From NCBI GenBank assembly GCA_902727905.1, contig CACVAR010000263.1, positions 4,800-20,712 of the forward strand: a stretch of 15,913 nucleotides of DNA, in the 5' to 3' direction. The first letter of the stretch is position 1; each line of letters opens with the position of its first letter. The position numbers were made by a program, and so were the translations under genes. Under the pieces are notes generated by a model. That model worked only from the letters and a program-made list of their open reading frames with translations, searched no databases and was not told the origin of the DNA. Origin of the DNA: an uncultured Sulfurovum sp. GTDB taxonomy: Bacteria > Campylobacterota > Campylobacteria > Campylobacterales > Sulfurovaceae. Of the stretch, positions 13,506-15,913 are shown one piece after another.

Positions 13506-13919
13506 ATGATAGGTATTTCTACAAAAACTATTTATGCTGTGGCAGCTATACATCAACTCAGCCTCTTAGAAAAAGAAGAACGTTTAAATATTAAAGCACT
13601 CTCCTCTAAAGCAAATACGCCTGAAAAATTTTTAGGACAAATACTCTTAGAACTCAAAAAAGCACATATATTACAAAGTACAAAAGGTGCTAATGGTGGG
13701 TATAGCTTAAATAAATCACCTCATGAAATTTTACTTAAAGACATTGTTAACACTTTAGAAACAAATCCCTTTGAAGATATATGCCAAACAAATAATCCAA
13801 CCTTAAAACTATTTTGGGAAGACAAACAAAAAGCACTTATTAATGTTTTTAATACTCCACTTAGTGAATTAAAAATGTATCATGAAAAAGCAAATCAAAA
13901 CTTTAACTACATGATATAA
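13506..13919 (+). CDS. Rrf2-family transcriptional regulator lacking Fe-S cysteines
   Basis: The 137-residue DNA-binding protein starts with the Rrf2 opening GISTKTIYAVAAIHQL. Its winged helix includes LNIKALSSKANTPEKFLGQI (helix-turn-helix, about 28-47) and KGANGGYSLNK (wing, about 60-70), followed by the dimerisation helix DIVNTLE. It has one cysteine (93), whereas the Fe-S sensors IscR, NsrR and RsrR have three in the same region, so a cluster is unlikely; CymR-type Rrf2 regulators of cysteine metabolism also lack them. I chose the ATG at 13506, two bases after the DUF4395 stop, instead of the longer frame from 13458, because family members start at this point. Upstream AAAAAGA is a weak ribosome site, so coupling to the preceding gene is likely. 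The PLP enzyme 39 bases downstream is a likely target along with its own operon. Confidence 0.9.
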   Translation: MIGISTKTIYAVAAIHQLSLLEKEERLNIKALSSKANTPEKFLGQILLELKKAHILQSTKGANGGYSLNKSPHEILLKDIVNTLETNPFEDICQTNNPTLKLFWEDKQKALINVFNTPLSELKMYHEKANQNFNYMI

Positions 13920-13958
13920 AAACTACACTATCACAAAAACAAAGGAATAACATTTACA

Positions 13959-15206
13959 ATGAAAGACTATAACTACTTCAATACCCTACTGGTTCAAAAT
14001 GTAGGTTCAAAAGTTCGTTCAATAGCACCAACAATCACTCCATCAGCTGCATATGGTTACGAAAGTGCTGAAGAAGCAGAAGGAATCTTTAAAGGTGAAG
14101 TGGCAAATCCACTTTATGCAAGAGTAGGAAACCCTACTACAGCTAAGCTAGAAGCTATTGTAGCTAAAATGGAAGGGGGATTAGGATCTATTGCAACATC
14201 ATCTGGCATGGGTGCAATGGCGATGGTTACAACAGCATACTTGAAAGCTAATGATGAAGTACTCTGCATAGGTGGTTTTTTTGGAGGTACCTATACCCTA
14301 ATCAATGAAACAATGAAACGATTTGGCATTAAAAGTACATATTGTGGTATTGACGATTTTAAGGAAATAGAAGAAAAATTACAAAATGGTATTCACATGG
14401 TATTAATAGAAACAGTAGGAAACCCAAGTCTTGAATTACCAGACTTACCAAAAATTATTAATTTATGTAATACATATGAGACTTTATTAGTAGTTGACAA
14501 TACGGTAACTCCTTTAACAACAAGACCACTTGAAATGGGGGCTGACATAGTCGTTCATTCTACAACTAAAGCTATGTCAGGTCATTCAGCTGCTTTAGGG
14601 GGTATTGCCATATTTAGAGAGGTTAGAGAAGAAGATAAACTTAAACATAAGAAATATGCTCATCTACACCCAATCATAAATAAAATGGCAAAGAAAGCCA
14701 TGATAGCTATTGCTAAAAAACGTGGAATGAGAGATATTGGAATGTCAGCTAATGCTCATGGATCTTTCCTAACCATGCTAGGACTAGAAACTTTAGCATT
14801 AAGACTCGAAAGAGTAAATAACTCTCTCCCTCAAATTGCTAAAATATTAGATGAAAAACTTCCCAATAACATTAAAGTTTCTCATCCATCCTTAGCATCT
14901 AATAAATACCATGAACGATTCAATAATGATTTTAATCAGGCTATTGGACCAATAATAACTTTAGAATGTAATAATAAAACAACAGCATATAAACTTTTAA
15001 ATAACTTGGAGCTGATAACACAAACAGCTAATATAGGTGATAACCGTACATTAGCATTACATATGGCTAGTACTATCTATCGTGACTTTGATAAAGAAAC
15101 ACAAAAATATTTAGGAGTAACGGATGGACTAATTCGTATCTCAATTGGACTTGAAGATCCAAATTTAATTGCGAAAGACTTATTAAAAGCTAGCCAAGAA
15201 GTGTAA
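13959..15206 (+). CDS. Cys/Met-metabolism PLP-dependent enzyme (OAH sulfhydrylase / Met gamma-lyase-like)
   Basis: The 415-residue cytosolic enzyme belongs to the Cys/Met metabolism fold-type I PLP family; members make homocysteine from O-acetylhomoserine and sulfide or break methionine, cystathionine or homocysteine. Visible residues: Tyr53 and Arg55 in YARVGNPT (phosphate binding from the partner subunit), SSGMGAM at 81-87, Asp180 in VVDNT (pyridine nitrogen), PLP lysine Lys204 in HSTTKAMSGHSAALGG, and carboxylate-binding Arg393 in GLIRISIGLED. The length and the stretch GLETLALRLERV look most like O-acetylhomoserine sulfhydrylase. Odd points: the usual active-site Tyr of the YGGTY motif is Phe108 here (FFGGTY), and HPAS is HMAS at 368-371, so the reaction should not be taken for granted. 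It is the last gene of the Rrf2 operon, with ribosome site AAAGGAA and a hairpin 13 bases after the stop. Confidence 0.88.
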   Translation: MKDYNYFNTLLVQNVGSKVRSIAPTITPSAAYGYESAEEAEGIFKGEVANPLYARVGNPTTAKLEAIVAKMEGGLGSIATSSGMGAMAMVTTAYLKANDEVLCIGGFFGGTYTLINETMKRFGIKSTYCGIDDFKEIEEKLQNGIHMVLIETVGNPSLELPDLPKIINLCNTYETLLVVDNTVTPLTTRPLEMGADIVVHSTTKAMSGHSAALGGIAIFREVREEDKLKHKKYAHLHPIINKMAKKAMIAIAKKRGMRDIGMSANAHGSFLTMLGLETLALRLERVNNSLPQIAKILDEKLPNNIKVSHPSLASNKYHERFNNDFNQAIGPIITLECNNKTTAYKLLNNLELITQTANIGDNRTLALHMASTIYRDFDKETQKYLGVTDGLIRISIGLEDPNLIAKDLLKASQEV

Positions 15207-15219
15207 GGATTAATCATAT

Positions 15220-15250
15220 GGTATTCCCCTCCCGAAAAGTGGGGAATACC
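15220..15250. terminator. Shared hairpin between the PLP enzyme gene and the convergent HhH gene
   Basis: GGTATTCCCC and GGGGAATACC form a 10-bp GC-rich stem with an 11-base loop in the 49-base convergent gap. It can serve both genes. U tracts are poor on both sides. Confidence 0.7.
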
Positions 15251-15255
15251 TTGTA

Positions 15256-15594
15256 CTACTTAGTATCAGATTTGTTAGAAGATGATTTTGTAGTCGTTTT
15301 CTTTGTACTAGTTTGATTAGTTGAAGTTTTCTTCTTCGCTGATTTTTTTCCACCACAAGCTACGGACTTAATATCTTTTTGAACATTTTTAACAAGCGCT
15401 TTACCAAAACCTTTAATATTTAACAAATCCTCAGCTGATTTCAACTTATTAGATTTACGATACTTAATAACGGCTGCAGCTTTTTTCTCACCAATACCCT
15501 TAATACACATTAATTCATCTTTGGATGCTTTTTGAGGATTGAGTGCTGAAAGAAGTGAAAGTGATATAGCCATAAAAAATAAAATTTTTTTCAT
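15256..15594 (-). CDS. Secreted helix-hairpin-helix protein, ComEA-like
   Basis: The 112-residue protein probably binds double-stranded DNA outside the cytoplasm. Residues 1-18 form a signal peptide (MKKILFFMAISLSLLSAL). The core (19-80) is a paired helix-hairpin-helix unit: NPQKASKDELMCIKGIGEKK with hairpin IKGIGE at 31-36, and DLLNIKGFGKAL with hairpin IKGFGK at 60-65. This is the C-terminal domain of ComEA, the DNA receptor for natural transformation. Two cysteines (30, 80) flank the domain. The tail (82-112) is low complexity, rich in Lys, Thr and Ser, and basic, which could add non-specific DNA affinity. The ATG has AAGGAA five bases upstream. There is no other competence gene in the window, so a role in DNA uptake is plausible but not shown; similar short proteins are common in epsilonproteobacteria. 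Confidence 0.85.
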   Translation of the reverse strand: MKKILFFMAISLSLLSALNPQKASKDELMCIKGIGEKKAAAVIKYRKSNKLKSAEDLLNIKGFGKALVKNVQKDIKSVACGGKKSAKKKTSTNQTSTKKTTTKSSSNKSDTK

Positions 15595-15639
15595 TGAATT
15601 TCCTTAATTAATAATATGAGTTTTAGAACTCTAATTGGG

Positions 15640-15645
15640 AGTATA
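15640..15645 (-). promoter_or_regulatory. Candidate promoter (-10) of the ComEA-like gene
   Basis: On the minus strand TATACT is preceded by AATTTTTTGC, a T-run plus TGC extended -10 context usual in epsilonproteobacteria. The predicted leader is about 40 bases and includes the ribosome site AAGGAA. Confidence 0.6.
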
Positions 15646-15814
15646 GCAAAAAATTAGTGATAAAAGTATTTTAAACTTAAATAAATATTAAAAAAAATAA
15701 CAAATAAATCCAAGGTAAATAATATTGCATAAGAAACAAATAAAAACTGTTATATCAAAGTAAAAAAGGGATAATTAAAAGTTTAGAGGGTAATAAAAAG
15801 AAAGAAAGAAATCA

Positions 15815-15913
15815 AAGAGGCAGCGACCTACATTCCCAATCCAGACAGGATAAGTATTATCGGCGATGGGAGGCTTGACTTCTGGGTTCGGAATGGAGCC
15901 AGGTATAACCCTC
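15815..15913 (-). rRNA. rrf: 5S ribosomal RNA, 3' part (5' end beyond the window)
   Basis: Read on the minus strand, the last ~99 bases give the 5S core: TTATACCTGGCTCC, then CCATTCCGAACCCAGAAGTC (loop B/C region), GCCGATAATACT, and the 3' strand GGATTGGGAATGTAGGTCGC. About 15-20 bases of the 5' end and helix I partner are cut off by the window edge. The 3' end is estimated near 15815 because a T-rich stretch (GATTTCTTTCTTTCTTTTT) follows, which would act in termination. The 23S and 16S genes should lie to the right, transcribed leftwards. Confidence 0.92.

Noticed and set aside
15798..15811. Short GAAA tetranucleotide run, possible phase-variable repeat
   Set aside because: Only about three units, non-coding, and placed where a T-rich terminator for the 5S transcript is expected.
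1..15913. CRISPR array, insertion sequence, prophage or defence island
   Set aside because: No regularly spaced repeats, transposase, integrase or phage-type genes are seen on either strand; the HNH domain belongs to the MutS protein and not to a homing endonuclease insertion.

Overview
The window looks like a stretch of ordinary chromosome from a member of the Campylobacterota (epsilonproteobacteria), probably a free-living Sulfurimonas-, Sulfurovum- or Arcobacter-like organism; the genus cannot be fixed from this sequence alone. The evidence is low-GC coding with short gaps, an epsilon-type outer-membrane porin, T-rich promoters with TATAAT/TATACT -10 boxes, a Helicobacter Hcp-like cysteine-paired Sel1 protein, and a MutS-HNH fusion of the type (MutS7) that among bacteria is known mainly from this group. 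I see no insertion sequence, prophage, integrase, toxin-antitoxin pair or CRISPR array, and no obvious change in base composition.

Layout, left to right. A porin gene on the minus strand (56-1258, GTG start) sits behind a 400-base AT-rich upstream region. Four tRNA genes follow on the minus strand, transcribed in the order Gly(GCC), Leu(TAA), Cys(GCA), Ser(TGA) from one strong promoter. That promoter is back to back with the ilvD promoter; ilvD (2257-3945, +) encodes dihydroxy-acid dehydratase. A perfect hairpin separates ilvD from a convergent, membrane-anchored Sel1/Hcp-like gene (3973-4932, -).

From about 5.1 to 9.5 kb, on the plus strand, lies an envelope block: an NlpC/P60 lipoprotein hydrolase and two tandem paralogous L,D-transpeptidases of the YcbB type. 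The products would cut peptide stems and re-form 3-3 crosslinks or attachments in peptidoglycan. Each transpeptidase has its own candidate promoter.

Next comes a 977-residue MutS homologue (9535-12468) with an intact N-terminal mismatch-recognition motif, an ABC ATPase and a C-terminal HNH nuclease, which is the most distinctive gene here. A small unknown two-helix membrane protein follows. Then a compact operon (13066-15206) encodes a DUF4395 membrane protein, an Rrf2 regulator without the Fe-S cysteines and a Cys/Met-metabolism PLP enzyme. Its promoter is near consensus and carries a 13-bp palindrome over the -10 box, which suggests autoregulation of a sulfur amino acid function.

The right end holds a small secreted helix-hairpin-helix (ComEA-like) protein on the minus strand and the 3' part of a 5S rRNA gene, also on the minus strand, so an rRNA operon probably continues beyond the window. 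I found no clear undescribed multi-gene system. The best leads are the MutS7-type protein with its unusual 5' region, the Rrf2-controlled operon, the PLP enzyme with Phe in place of the usual active-site Tyr, and the loop difference between the two transpeptidases.
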